Shown piece after piece: positions 18,598 to 26,822 of a stretch of 64,000 bases of DNA. Within the stretch, counting starts at the first letter, position 1, and every line of letters starts with the position of its first letter. A program made the position numbers and the translations under genes. A model generated the notes under the pieces. That model was not told the origin of the DNA and did no database searches. It was given only the letters and a program-made list of their open reading frames with translations. The DNA is taken from positions 17,050 through 81,049 of the forward strand of contig NZ_JADPVH010000010.1 of NCBI RefSeq assembly GCF_026932795.1. The letters run 5' to 3'. Source of the stretch: Paenarthrobacter sp. Z7-10. Its GTDB lineage: Bacteria > Actinomycetota > Actinomycetes > Actinomycetales > Micrococcaceae.

Positions 18598-20073
18598 TCA
18601 GATCATGGTCAGCGCCATCCCGGGTTCAGCCAGGATGGCACCAATGTCGGCCAGGAACCGTGAGCCCTGCTCTCCGTCGACCAGCCGGTGGTCGAAGGAC
18701 AGGCTCAGCGTCATGACCTGACGCAGTGCGACTTCGCCGCCAAACTCCCACGGCTGCCGTCGGACGGAGCCGAGCGCGAGGATGGCAGCCTCCCCCGGGT
18801 TGAGGATCGGCGTTCCCGCATCGATGCCGAAGATGCCAATGTTGGTGATGGAGATGGTGCCCCCACTGAGGTCAGCCGGCGCGGTCTTACCCGCCCGGGC
18901 AGTGTCCGTCAGAGCGGTCAGTGCGGTGGAAAGCTGCATCAGGTTCATCGCCTGCGCATCCTTGATGTTGGGTACCAGCAGGCCCCGGGGGGTCGCCGCG
19001 GCAATGCCGAGATTCACGTAGTTCATCGTGACAATCTCGTTGTTGTCCTCGTCCCAGCGTGAATTCACCGACGGCTGACGGCCGGCCGCGATGCACAGCG
19101 CCTTAGCGACGAGTGTCAGCGGCGTGAGCTTGTACCCGGCAAAGTCCCGGCTTGCCTTCAGCTTGGCCAGCAGTTCCATGGTCGGAGTGACATCGACGGT
19201 CAGGAACTCTGTGACGTGCGGCGCAGTGAAGGCACTGGCCACCATTGCGGCCGCGGTGTGCTTGCGGACGCCCTTGATGGCGGTCCGCGTTTCGCGGTCC
19301 GCATTCCGGGGTCCGAGATTGGAGACAGCAACGGTGTCCGGGCCGACGGCGGCGTCCGCACTTTGGTCTCCGGCGGTACCGGTCGACCGGGTTGCGCCCT
19401 GGACGTCGTCCCGGGTGATGAGACCGTTCGGGCCGGTGCCGGAAACCGCAGCCAAATCGATGCCGAGGTCCCGTGCCAGCTTGCGCACCGGCGGAGTGGA
19501 CCGGGGCCGCTGCCCGGCGGTCGTCCCCAGCCCGCCGGCAGCGGCTTCAGGACGCACCACGGTGCCTGCCGCGGCGGGGTCGACGGACGGGGCGGTCGCG
19601 CTTGCGGCCGTGCCGTTGGGTGCGAGGGCCGGTGCCGCAGCACTTCTAATTCGCCGCCGCCTTGCGGGCCGGCCGCCCTTTTCAACTTCGGCGCCGTAGC
19701 CGACCAAGGTGGGAATCCGTTTGGCCGTTTCATCCGCCGCCTTGGCATCGCCGTCGTTCGTCGCGCCAGCTGCCGCATCCGGCGAGCCGTCTGCCGCCGT
19801 CGTGCCGCCGTCGTCGTCTGTTTCATGCTCGGAGGCGACCTCGAAGGAGACGATCGGCGAGCCAACCTCCACCACGGTGCCGGGCTGCTCGTGCAGTTCG
19901 GCGATGATGCCCTCGTAGGGCGAGGGCAGCTCGACGACGGCCTTGGCGGTCTCGACTTCGGCGATCACCTGGTTGAGAGTGACCTTGTCCCCCACCGCCA
20001 CCTTCCAGGCGACGATTTCGGACTCAGTCAGTCCCTCGCCGAGATCCGGCAGCTTAAATTCCTTGATCATCAT
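18598..20073 (-). CDS. bkdC: Branched-chain 2-oxoacid dehydrogenase E2 (dihydrolipoamide acyltransferase)
   Basis: A 491-residue E2. It has one lipoyl domain (VETAKAVVELPSPYEG, lipoyl Lys near residue 45), an acidic/Ala linker, a peripheral subunit-binding domain (VRKLARDLGIDLAAVSGTGP, about 200-235) and a C-terminal catalytic domain ending in SLSFDHRLVDGEQGSRFL, which contains the catalytic HxxxDG. It transfers the acyl group from E1 to CoA. Only one lipoyl domain is present, as in BCKDH-type E2 proteins. It is the third gene of the bkdABC operon; start and upstream stop overlap (TGATG). No E3 gene lies nearby. Confidence 0.93.
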   Translation of the reverse strand: MMIKEFKLPDLGEGLTESEIVAWKVAVGDKVTLNQVIAEVETAKAVVELPSPYEGIIAELHEQPGTVVEVGSPIVSFEVASEHETDDDGGTTAADGSPDAAAGATNDGDAKAADETAKRIPTLVGYGAEVEKGGRPARRRRIRSAAAPALAPNGTAASATAPSVDPAAAGTVVRPEAAAGGLGTTAGQRPRSTPPVRKLARDLGIDLAAVSGTGPNGLITRDDVQGATRSTGTAGDQSADAAVGPDTVAVSNLGPRNADRETRTAIKGVRKHTAAAMVASAFTAPHVTEFLTVDVTPTMELLAKLKASRDFAGYKLTPLTLVAKALCIAAGRQPSVNSRWDEDNNEIVTMNYVNLGIAAATPRGLLVPNIKDAQAMNLMQLSTALTALTDTARAGKTAPADLSGGTISITNIGIFGIDAGTPILNPGEAAILALGSVRRQPWEFGGEVALRQVMTLSLSFDHRLVDGEQGSRFLADIGAILAEPGMALTMI

Positions 20074-21083
20074 CAGCCTTCCAGCCCGCTGAGCGAGTTC
20101 GGGCGCCCCATGGCGCGGTCCACGCCATCAAGGATCCGGTCCAAGTCCGGCAGATGGTGCGATTCCAGCTTGGACGGCGGATACGGAATATCAAAACCGG
20201 TGACACGCACCGGTGCGGACTCCAGATAATTGAAGCAGCGTTCGGTCAGGCTGGCGGCGATCTCCGCACCCAATCCGCCTGACTGCGCCGCCTCGTGGGT
20301 GATCACCAGCCGGCCGGTCTTCCTCACCGAAGCCTCGATCGGGGCGAAGTCGATGGGCGCCAGCGAGCGCAGGTCGATCACCTCCACCGAAATTCCCTCA
20401 TCGGAGGCAGCGACCGCGGCGTCGCGGGCCGTCGGGACCAGCGGCCCATAGGTCACCAGCGTGACGTCGGTTCCCTGCGTGACGATGCGTGCGGTTTCCA
20501 TCGACGGGGCGAGACTGAGGTCGAGACTTTCATCCACCTCGCCCTTGGTGTGATAGCGGCGCTTGGGCTCGAAGTACAGCACCGGGTCATCGGAGGCGAT
20601 GGCCTGCTGGATCATGGTGTAGGCGTCCTGCGGATTGGAGACACTGATGACCCGCAGCCCCGAGGTGTGTGTGAAGTAGGCCTCCGGTGACTCCGAGTGG
20701 TGTTCCGGGGAACCGATGCCGCCGCCAAAGGGGACCCGGATGGTGATGGGCATCCGCACCTTGCCCTGGGTGCGGTAGTGCAGTTTCGCCACCTGGCAGA
20801 CGATCTGATCAAAGGCGGGGTAGATGAATCCATCGAACTGGATTTCGCAGACCGGACGGTAGCCGCGGTAGGCAAGCCCGACGGCGGTGCCCAGGATCGC
20901 GGACTCGGCCAGCGGCGTATCGATTACGCGGTGCCCGCCAAAATCCTTCTGCAGGCCGTCGGTGATGCGAAAAACGCCGCCAAGCTTGCCGATATCCTCA
21001 CCCATCAGGACAACCTTGGGGTCCTCCTCCATGGCCTTGCGCAGACCGGCATTAATGGCACGGCCGAATGTCATGGTCGACAT
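20073..21083 (-). CDS. bkdB: Branched-chain 2-oxoacid dehydrogenase E1 beta subunit
   Basis: A 336-residue transketolase-like subunit. Typical blocks are AMEEDPKVVLMGEDIGKLGGVFRIT (cut here as GEDIGKLGG), DTPLAESAILGTAVGLA, PFGGGIGSPEHHSESPEAYF and EVIDLRSLAPID. The ATG at 21083 shares its A with the stop of E1 alpha (TAATG) and has a GAAGGAGG site; an upstream in-frame start at 21158 lies inside the E1 alpha gene. With E1 alpha it decarboxylates 2-oxoisocaproate and related branched 2-oxoacids using thiamine diphosphate. Confidence 0.93.
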   Translation of the reverse strand: MSTMTFGRAINAGLRKAMEEDPKVVLMGEDIGKLGGVFRITDGLQKDFGGHRVIDTPLAESAILGTAVGLAYRGYRPVCEIQFDGFIYPAFDQIVCQVAKLHYRTQGKVRMPITIRVPFGGGIGSPEHHSESPEAYFTHTSGLRVISVSNPQDAYTMIQQAIASDDPVLYFEPKRRYHTKGEVDESLDLSLAPSMETARIVTQGTDVTLVTYGPLVPTARDAAVAASDEGISVEVIDLRSLAPIDFAPIEASVRKTGRLVITHEAAQSGGLGAEIAASLTERCFNYLESAPVRVTGFDIPYPPSKLESHHLPDLDRILDGVDRAMGRPNSLSGLEG

Positions 21084-22222
21084 TATTTGCCTCCTTCGGA
21101 CGCCGTGCTGAAGCCGGCCAGGTAGCGGGAATAGTTCTCGCGCTGGCGGTCCAGCCACGAGTTGGGGGTGCTGTAAACGTTGGCGAAGACGTCCATGGGC
21201 GCCGGGTCCGGAAGGTTGATGCAGCCGGCACGCATTTCCTTGGCGACGGCGTCGGCCTTGGCCTGCACCGCGTCCTGCAGTTCCGTCGTGAGCAGCCCTT
21301 TGCTTTGCAGCAGGGCCGCCACCCGGGCGATCGGGTCCTTGGCGGCCCAGTCCTCCAGCTCGTTGGCGTCCCGATAGCGGCTGGGGTCATCCGCCGTCGT
21401 GTGCGGTCCCATCCGGTAGGTGACGGCCTCAATGAAGGTAGGTCCCCCGCCGGTGCGTGCGCGCTCAAGGGCAATCCGGGTCGCTGCCAACACCGCGAGC
21501 ACGTCGTTGCCGTCCACGCGCAGGCTGGGAATGCCGAAGCCGAGGGCGCGGTTGGCGATCGGCACGTGCGACTGAAGTCCCACCGGCTCGGAAATGGCCC
21601 AATGGTTGTTTTGGCAGAAAAAGATCACCGGCGCCTGAAAGCTGGCCGCAAAGACCATGGCTTCGTTGACGTCGCCCTGGCTGGTGGCACCGTCACCGAA
21701 GTAGGCGATCGCGGCCGAGTCGGCGCCGTCGTTCTGGATGCCCATCGCGTAGCCGGTGGCATGCAGGGTCTGGGCGCCGATGATCACCTGCGGCGTGGCC
21801 ATGTTGATTTCGAACGGATCCCAGCCGGAGGAGGCGTTGCCGCGCCAGACCCGGATGATGTCGGTCAGATCGACACCGCGGCAGTACGCCACGCCGTTTT
21901 CGCGGTAGCTGGAAAAAACGAAGTCATCCTCCCGCAGGGCACGGCCGGAGCCGATCTGCGATGCTTCCTGTCCCAGCAGCGGCGGCCACAGGGCCAGTTC
22001 GCCCTGGCGCTGGAGATGAGTGGCCTCGGTGTCAATGCGGCGGATCACCACCATATCCTCGTAGAGGCCCGTCAGCTGCGCTTCGGTGACATCCGCCACC
22101 CACGGATCAAATTCCGGATGGCTGAGCCGCTCGCCGGCTGCACTGATGAGCTGCACCGTTTCCAAATCCTGCCCGCGTTCGTTCCTGGAGCCTGCGGCCG
22201 GGCCCGTTTCGTTCCTCAACAC
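21083..22222 (-). CDS. bkdA: Branched-chain 2-oxoacid dehydrogenase E1 alpha subunit
   Basis: A 379-residue subunit. The thiamine-diphosphate motif GDGATSQGDVNEA is followed by FFCQNNHWAIS (about residues 195-230). The regulatory-loop region has YRMGPHTTADDPSRYR, typical of BCKDH E1 alpha. The start is the GTG at 22222 (an adjacent TTG is also possible), with AAGGAG 11 bases upstream. It is the first gene of bkdABC and is divergent from an Lrp-type regulator. Branched-chain specificity, rather than pyruvate, is inferred from the adjacent leucine catabolic operon. Confidence 0.92.
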   Translation of the reverse strand: MLRNETGPAAGSRNERGQDLETVQLISAAGERLSHPEFDPWVADVTEAQLTGLYEDMVVIRRIDTEATHLQRQGELALWPPLLGQEASQIGSGRALREDDFVFSSYRENGVAYCRGVDLTDIIRVWRGNASSGWDPFEINMATPQVIIGAQTLHATGYAMGIQNDGADSAAIAYFGDGATSQGDVNEAMVFAASFQAPVIFFCQNNHWAISEPVGLQSHVPIANRALGFGIPSLRVDGNDVLAVLAATRIALERARTGGGPTFIEAVTYRMGPHTTADDPSRYRDANELEDWAAKDPIARVAALLQSKGLLTTELQDAVQAKADAVAKEMRAGCINLPDPAPMDVFANVYSTPNSWLDRQRENYSRYLAGFSTASEGGK

Positions 22223-22303
22223 AGTTGCTCGCGCTCCTTAGCACTTTGACCGACCAGCACATTGTGACGATCGGACCGGAACCTTGTTGTTGCTCCGGCA
22301 TTG

Positions 22304-22335
22304 ACCCAACCGCGGTTTGTGGCCGCCGGTTGGGT
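22304..22335. promoter_or_regulatory. Stem-loop in the bkdA leader region
   Basis: ACCCAACCG and CGGTTGGGT form a perfect 9-bp inverted repeat separated by 14 bases. It lies between the bkdA start and the Lrp gene. Depending on the transcription start it could be an RNA hairpin in the bkd leader or a DNA operator. Confidence 0.5.
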
Positions 22336-22374
22336 GTGGGCTCCCTTGCCCATATGTACTGTGACGATACTCAC

Positions 22375-22401
22375 AAGGATCAGGAGGCACAACCGATCCT
22401 T
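22375..22401. promoter_or_regulatory. Inverted repeat upstream of the Lrp gene
   Basis: AAGGATC and GATCCTT are perfect 7-bp arms 13 bases apart in the shared bkd/lrp intergenic region. This spacing would suit an Lrp-type binding site, but the assignment is inference. Confidence 0.4.
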
Positions 22402-22459
22402 TTCAAACTGAGCATTATGCTCTATTTCGGCCCGAACCACCGTGCTAGTCTTGCGCACT

Positions 22460-22936
22460 ATGCAACCCCTTGATGGCACCGACACCAAGCTCCTGCTTGC
22501 CATGGCCCAAGATCCCCGGCGCACCGTCGTGGCATTGGCGCAAAAGCTGGGACTGTCCCGCAATACAGTGCAGGCGCGGATGGCGTCGCTGGAGAAAAGG
22601 AATGTGTTCCTCTCCTTCGAACGCCGCATTAATCCTGCGGTGCTGGGGTATCCACTAATGGCCTTCATCTCGGTGCATGTCCAGCAGCAAAAACTCGCGG
22701 CGCTGGCCGACTCCTTGGCCAAAATCCCGGAGGTCCTGGAGGCCTACGGTCTGACCGGGCAGGCCGATCTGCTGGTGCGGGTGGTATCCACCGATGCGGA
22801 GGACCTGTTTCGGATCAACGGAAAAATTCTCGCCTGTGAGGGCGTGGAACGCACGGACACATCCTTGGCGATGGGCGAACTGATCCCGTTCCGGCTGGAA
22901 CCGCTGCTGCTTAAAGGGCCGCGCACCGCGGGTTAA
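22460..22936 (+). CDS. Lrp/AsnC family regulator, probable BkdR
   Basis: A 158-residue regulator. The N-terminal helix-turn-helix (TVVALAQKLGLSRNTVQARM, residues 25-44) is followed by an RAM/Lrp ligand domain (VLEAYGLTGQADLLVRVV). The ATG at 22460 has no ribosome binding site. A TAGTCT element ends 8 bases upstream, so the message is probably leaderless. Divergent orientation to bkdABC suggests that it controls branched-chain oxoacid oxidation in response to an amino acid. The last codons and stop are the first copy of a 22-bp tandem array. Confidence 0.88.
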   Translation: MQPLDGTDTKLLLAMAQDPRRTVVALAQKLGLSRNTVQARMASLEKRNVFLSFERRINPAVLGYPLMAFISVHVQQQKLAALADSLAKIPEVLEAYGLTGQADLLVRVVSTDAEDLFRINGKILACEGVERTDTSLAMGELIPFRLEPLLLKGPRTAG

Positions 22937-23025
22937 AGGGCCGCGCACCGCGGGTTAAAGGGCCGCGCACCGCGGGTTAAAGGGCCGCGCACCGCGGGTT
23001 AAAGGGCCGCGCACCGCGGGTTAAA
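22911..23025 (+). repeat. Five 22-bp tandem repeats at the lrp 3' end, each with a stop codon and hairpin
   Basis: Five identical units start at 22911, 22933, 22955, 22977 and 22999, followed by a partial unit. Each has CCGCG, CAC, CGCGG, able to form a small hairpin, then GGTTAA. The first unit encodes the end of the Lrp protein and the TAA at 22934-22936 stops it. The period of 22 puts the TAA in all three frames over successive copies. The remaining gap to 23182 holds no gene. Confidence 0.93.
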
Positions 23026-23182
23026 CGGCCGAAGCTGGACGTTCGCCGGGAAAAACTTCGATGTACACCCATCCAGCACCGGGCAGGCGGCGAATTACTG
23101 CTGAAAGCTCCGCTGGGGAGCTTTAGACATCCCGGGCCGTCCCTTAGCGGAGGTATCCGGTGAACAACGAAAGGTTCGAATC

Positions 23183-23605
23183 ATGCGTACCTCACCCAAC
23201 AGGCTGCTCGCCACCGTATTCGGCGTCGTGTACCTCCTGGTCGGTGTCCTGGGGTTCTTCGTGACCTCCGGCATCGGCTTCTTCGCCACCGAGGGCCACG
23301 ACCTCATTGTCTTTGAGGTTAACCCGCTGCACAACGTGATCCACCTGGCCATCGGCGCCGCACTCCTGATCGCCGGCTTGAAGTCCATCCCGGCGGCCCG
23401 CTCCGTCAACCAGACCGTTGGCTTCGTCTACCTGCTGGTAGGCATCCTGGGGCTGTTCCTGCTGAACAGCTCGCTGAACATCATCGCCCTGAACGGTGCG
23501 GACAACGTCCTGCACCTCGCCAGCGCGATCCTGCTGCTCGCAGTTGGCATTTCGCAGGACAAGAGCGCGCACCGCGGTTCAGTTTCGGCTGGCCGGACGG
23601 TCTAA
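23183..23605 (+). CDS. DUF4383 domain-containing membrane protein
   Basis: A 140-residue protein with four membrane segments arranged as two similar halves: FGVVYLLVGVLGFFV near residue 13 and FVYLLVGILGLFLL near residue 82. Each is followed by an N(P/A)xHNVIHL-like loop (NPLHNVIHLAIGA, ADNVLHLASA). This is the DUF4383 pattern, common in actinobacteria and of unknown function. It ends two bases before the next gene's ATG, so the two are probably coexpressed. Confidence 0.9.
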   Translation: MRTSPNRLLATVFGVVYLLVGVLGFFVTSGIGFFATEGHDLIVFEVNPLHNVIHLAIGAALLIAGLKSIPAARSVNQTVGFVYLLVGILGLFLLNSSLNIIALNGADNVLHLASAILLLAVGISQDKSAHRGSVSAGRTV

Positions 23606-23607
23606 TC

Positions 23608-24357
23608 ATGGCAACCGCCATTGGCAATCCGGCACGGGGGACAGCCTCCCCCGTGCCGGGCTCTGCCGCAAAAGCAAGTCGGGCGCCAAGGGTGACGGCG
23701 GCACACGGCGCCCGGGCCTTGCGTGCCCGGAAAATGCGCAGCGACTCGGTCAGTCTTTTTGTTTTTATCTCCGGCTTCGGCGCCGCGATCCTGGTCTTCG
23801 CCCTGAGCGCGAACCTGGTGACGGCCGGCCGGCACGGACAATCCCCCGCGCTGGCCTTCGCCGCAGGATTGATTGTGGGGGCCTGGGCCCTGTTCCTGCT
23901 GCTCTGGACAATTCAGTCGCTGCGCGGCACTACACCTGCCTGGCCGGCCGTTATGGTCCGGTTGCTGCCGGCGGCCACCGCAGTCCAGCTGGCCGCAGTG
24001 CTTTATGGTCTGTGGAAGCTCCCGGCGGCCAACCGCAGTTTCGACCTGACCGCGGCGTGCGCCGTCGTCCTGGAGTTGGTCATGCTGGCTGCGCTGGGTT
24101 GGCTGCGTCGACAGCCGGCTCGGTTCCTGCAGCCGGGCCCAGCCGCCGAAACGACCGTCGCGAAGGCCACCGAACCGTCGTCGGACGCCCTTCCGGCCGG
24201 CCGGCTGCTGGCCGTGATGTTCATCTCCGCTGTGCTGGTCGCGGGAGTCACGACTCCCGGCCTGGCAGCCAGCACCGCAGGTCAGTCGGCAGTTCCGCAC
24301 GGCAGCCACGGAAGCCATACCCCGGTCCTGAACGACCCGGCGCAGCACCACCACTGA
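23608..24357 (+). CDS. Hypothetical membrane protein with His-rich tail
   Basis: A 249-residue protein of no family I recognise. A basic N-terminal region (residues 1-45) is followed by four or five hydrophobic segments: FVFISGFGAAILVFALSA, AFAAGLIVGAWALFLLLW, LLPAATAVQLAAVLYGLW, ACAVVLELVMLAALGW, and a later LLAVMFISAVLVAGV. The C-terminus has HGSHGSH and ends in QHHH. It starts two bases after the DUF4383 stop. Its final codons and TGA form the first unit of a 31-bp tandem array. Confidence 0.7.
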   Translation: MATAIGNPARGTASPVPGSAAKASRAPRVTAAHGARALRARKMRSDSVSLFVFISGFGAAILVFALSANLVTAGRHGQSPALAFAAGLIVGAWALFLLLWTIQSLRGTTPAWPAVMVRLLPAATAVQLAAVLYGLWKLPAANRSFDLTAACAVVLELVMLAALGWLRRQPARFLQPGPAAETTVAKATEPSSDALPAGRLLAVMFISAVLVAGVTTPGLAASTAGQSAVPHGSHGSHTPVLNDPAQHHH

Positions 24358-24507
24358 GAGCTCCCGTCCCGCGCAGCACCACCACTGAGAGCTCCCGTCC
24401 CGCGCAGCACCACCACTGAGAGCTCCCGTCCCGCGCAGCACCACCACTGAGAGCTCCCGTCCCGCGCAGCACCACCACTGAGAGCTCCCGTCCCGCGCAG
24501 CACCACC
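24340..24507 (+). repeat. Five 31-bp tandem repeats, each containing the stop codon of the preceding gene
   Basis: Identical units begin at 24340, 24371, 24402, 24433 and 24464, with a partial sixth. Each holds CACCACCACTGAGAGCTC, that is the His-His-His-stop end of the upstream gene plus 13 bases. The period of 31 shifts the TGA into a new frame at each copy. The array fills the gap up to the convergent DivIVA-domain gene. Confidence 0.95.
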
Positions 24508-24519
24508 GGGCGGGGGTTC

Positions 24520-25101
24520 TCAGTCGATGGAGGCCATCAGTTCCACGGCGCGGTCCATGAAGGCATCGACCTGGTTCTCTTCGTAGCCTTGCCTGCCCTG
24601 CGCCGGTGCAAATACAGCCCGCCTGACCACGTCCACGCTAAGCGGCTTGTCTGATTCCAGATAGGCCAGCAGATCCCCGCACAACCGGTCCACGTCCACC
24701 ACGCTGTAGCTGCGGACGTTGCGCTTAGGCCGTCGGAAACGTTTTCCGTCGCTCCGATGCAAGCGGCCGCGCAGAGCCGAGGAGATCTTTCCAATCTGAA
24801 GCAACCACGCCTCCTCACCGGACTCGGTAACGAGGCGGTCGCGTTCCCGCTTGGCAAACACATCCTCCAATCGATCCAGGGCTGCATCGACGGTCTGCGT
24901 CTCGTAGCCGCCCTTGGCCGGATCAAAGGTCACGGACCGAACACCGTGGCTGGTGAGGGCCTTCGCCGACGTGTCTTCGGAGCTGTAGTAGTCGTGGGCA
25001 CGGGCCAGGAACTGGTCCACCTGCTTGACGTTGTAGCCAAGTTCCTGTCGTGCTACCCGGGCAAAAGGCGTGCCCAGCCGCTGCTGATCTTCCAGGGTCA
25101 C
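24520..25101 (-). CDS. DivIVA domain-containing protein
   Basis: A 193-residue protein with three DivIVA-like repeats, each holding the Y-(x)-V-(x)2-VD-(x)-(F/L) signature: LGYNVKQVDQFLARA (about residue 21), GGYETQTVDAALDRLEDVF (about 63) and RQGYEENQVDAFMDRAVELM (about 170). It lacks the long coiled coil of Wag31/DivIVA, so it is probably a small cell-pole or septum-associated accessory protein. The start is a GTG with AAGGA eight bases upstream. It lies downstream of cdsA in the same direction. Confidence 0.85.
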   Translation of the reverse strand: MTLEDQQRLGTPFARVARQELGYNVKQVDQFLARAHDYYSSEDTSAKALTSHGVRSVTFDPAKGGYETQTVDAALDRLEDVFAKRERDRLVTESGEEAWLLQIGKISSALRGRLHRSDGKRFRRPKRNVRSYSVVDVDRLCGDLLAYLESDKPLSVDVVRRAVFAPAQGRQGYEENQVDAFMDRAVELMASID

Positions 25102-25191
25102 AGTGTCGTTCCTTGCTGGTGCTGCTGGTCGGAATGGGAAATTGTCGATGCTGTTGGGATCCGGAACACATCGTACGCGCGGTCGTGGCGG

Positions 25192-26166
25192 CTAGGGTTG
25201 AAACACGGTAAAGATGATGAAGGCGGACGGCGCGGCGAAGAGAATCGAGTCCAGCCGGTCCATGACTCCCCCGTGCCCCGGCAGGATGCTGCTCATGTCC
25301 TTGACCCCCAACTCGCGCTTGACCATGGACTCCGCGAGGTCTCCGGCTGTGGAAGAGGCGACCATTCCCACGGCGAGGACCAGACCCAGCCACCAGGGCT
25401 GGTCGAGGAGGAATACTGTTGCCGGAACGGCGACAAGAACGGCGCCGGCCAGCGATCCGCCGAATCCTTCCCAGGACTTCTTGGGACTGATCTTGGGCGC
25501 CATCGGATGCTTACCGAAGAGCGCCCCCACCAGATAGCCGGCCGTGTCGTTGGATACCACCAGCAGCAGCATCACGGCCACCTGCAGTGCCCCCACATTG
25601 ATGTCCGTCCAGTCCCAGGTGATTCCCGTCGTCGGCCCCTCCGTCCCGCGCAGCTGCAGGAAGACGAAGCTGATCAAAAATGGAATCCAAGTCAGTGCAA
25701 AGAGACCCGCAAAGATGCTTTGGATGGCGCCTGCCGCGGAGTCCAGGGACCGCCACACCAGGACGGCAGCGGAACTGGCCACCAGGGCAAACAACAGACC
25801 TTCACCGCCGGCGAAGTACGCCGATGCCGGCATGGCGATGGTGCCGATCATCACCGGTGCCAGCGGAACGCCGATGCCGCGCTGCAGCAGCGCCCGGCTG
25901 ACTTCTGCGACGCCAATGACGGCGAAAACCGTCACGATGAGCACGAAGGCGATGGGATAGATCAGCAGGCCCACCAGCACGATGACCAACATGGCCAGCC
26001 CCACCACGATGGCCGCCGGCAGGTTACGCCCGGCCTTTGAGACCTTTTCCGCAACGACCGCTGGCTCTTCGATCGGGGGTTGAGGCGCACTACCCGGAGC
26101 CGCAGCCTCCTGCCGGTCAGGTCCGGTGGGCACAGGACCGGCCGGTGGTGGCTGTGAATCGCTCAT
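25192..26166 (-). CDS. cdsA: Phosphatidate cytidylyltransferase
   Basis: Makes CDP-diacylglycerol from phosphatidate and CTP, the entry point for phospholipid synthesis. It is 324 residues long with a Pro-rich cytoplasmic N-terminus (about 45 residues) and about eight membrane segments. The C-terminal family signature is visible as SPKKSWEGFGGSLAGAVL, then MVKRELGVKDMSSILPGHGG and MDRLDS. It overlaps the frr stop by one base (TGATG) and is the last member of the rpsB-tsf-pyrH-frr-cdsA run. Confidence 0.95.
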   Translation of the reverse strand: MSDSQPPPAGPVPTGPDRQEAAAPGSAPQPPIEEPAVVAEKVSKAGRNLPAAIVVGLAMLVIVLVGLLIYPIAFVLIVTVFAVIGVAEVSRALLQRGIGVPLAPVMIGTIAMPASAYFAGGEGLLFALVASSAAVLVWRSLDSAAGAIQSIFAGLFALTWIPFLISFVFLQLRGTEGPTTGITWDWTDINVGALQVAVMLLLVVSNDTAGYLVGALFGKHPMAPKISPKKSWEGFGGSLAGAVLVAVPATVFLLDQPWWLGLVLAVGMVASSTAGDLAESMVKRELGVKDMSSILPGHGGVMDRLDSILFAAPSAFIIFTVFQP

Positions 26167-26723
26167 CAGACCTCGAGGAGTTCCGTTTCTTTGCGCTTAA
26201 GCAGTTCATCGACGTTGTCGGTGTGCGCTTTGGTCAGCGCATCGAGTTCCTTTTCCGCGCGCGCACCCTCATCCTCACCGGCGTCGCCGTCTTTGACGAT
26301 CTTGTCCAGCTCGTCTTTGGCCCGACGGCGGATATTGCGGATGGAGATCTTGGCGTCCTCGCCCTTGCTGCGCACGATCTTCACGTATTCACGGCGGCGT
26401 TCCTGTGTCAGCTCGGGCATCACCACACGGATCACATTGCCGTCATTGGAGGGGTTGGCGCCGACGTCGGAATTGCTCAGTGCCCGCTCAATGTCATTGA
26501 GCGAGGTCCGGTCAAAGGGGGTGATCAGCAACGTCCGCGCCTCCGGCACCGCAAAGGAAGCCAGCTGCTGCAGCGGCGTGGGCGAACCGTAGTACTCCAC
26601 CAGTACCTTGGCGAAAAGGCCTGGATTGGCACGGCCGGTCCGGATCGAAGCGAAGTCCTCTTTGGCCACCTCGACGGCCTTGTCCATCTTTTCCTCGGCC
26701 TCGAGCAAGGTATCTTCGATCAC
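26166..26723 (-). CDS. frr: Ribosome recycling factor
   Basis: A 185-residue RRF that splits post-termination ribosomes together with EF-G. Diagnostic blocks are [53 protein letters not shown] and [21 protein letters not shown], cut here to their cores. The length is the normal 185 residues. It lies downstream of pyrH with about 100 bases between. Confidence 0.97.
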   Translation of the reverse strand: MIEDTLLEAEEKMDKAVEVAKEDFASIRTGRANPGLFAKVLVEYYGSPTPLQQLASFAVPEARTLLITPFDRTSLNDIERALSNSDVGANPSNDGNVIRVVMPELTQERRREYVKIVRSKGEDAKISIRNIRRRAKDELDKIVKDGDAGEDEGARAEKELDALTKAHTDNVDELLKRKETELLEV

Positions 26724-26822
26724 GATCTCTCCCTAACACGTCGGTACTCAATTCGCCCGGTTCGCACGGCGAATATCCTTTCCTTCATCCTAGCGTGGCA
26801 CCCACCGAACCAGGACCGACCG

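Noticed and set aside
24248..24506. Repetitive minus-strand ORFs (LRGTGALSGGAARDGSS units) over the 31-bp array
   Set aside because: They exist only because the repeat has no stop in those frames; no start site or family supports them.
22911..24507. CRISPR arrays
   Set aside because: The repeats are directly adjacent without unique spacers and no cas genes are in the window.
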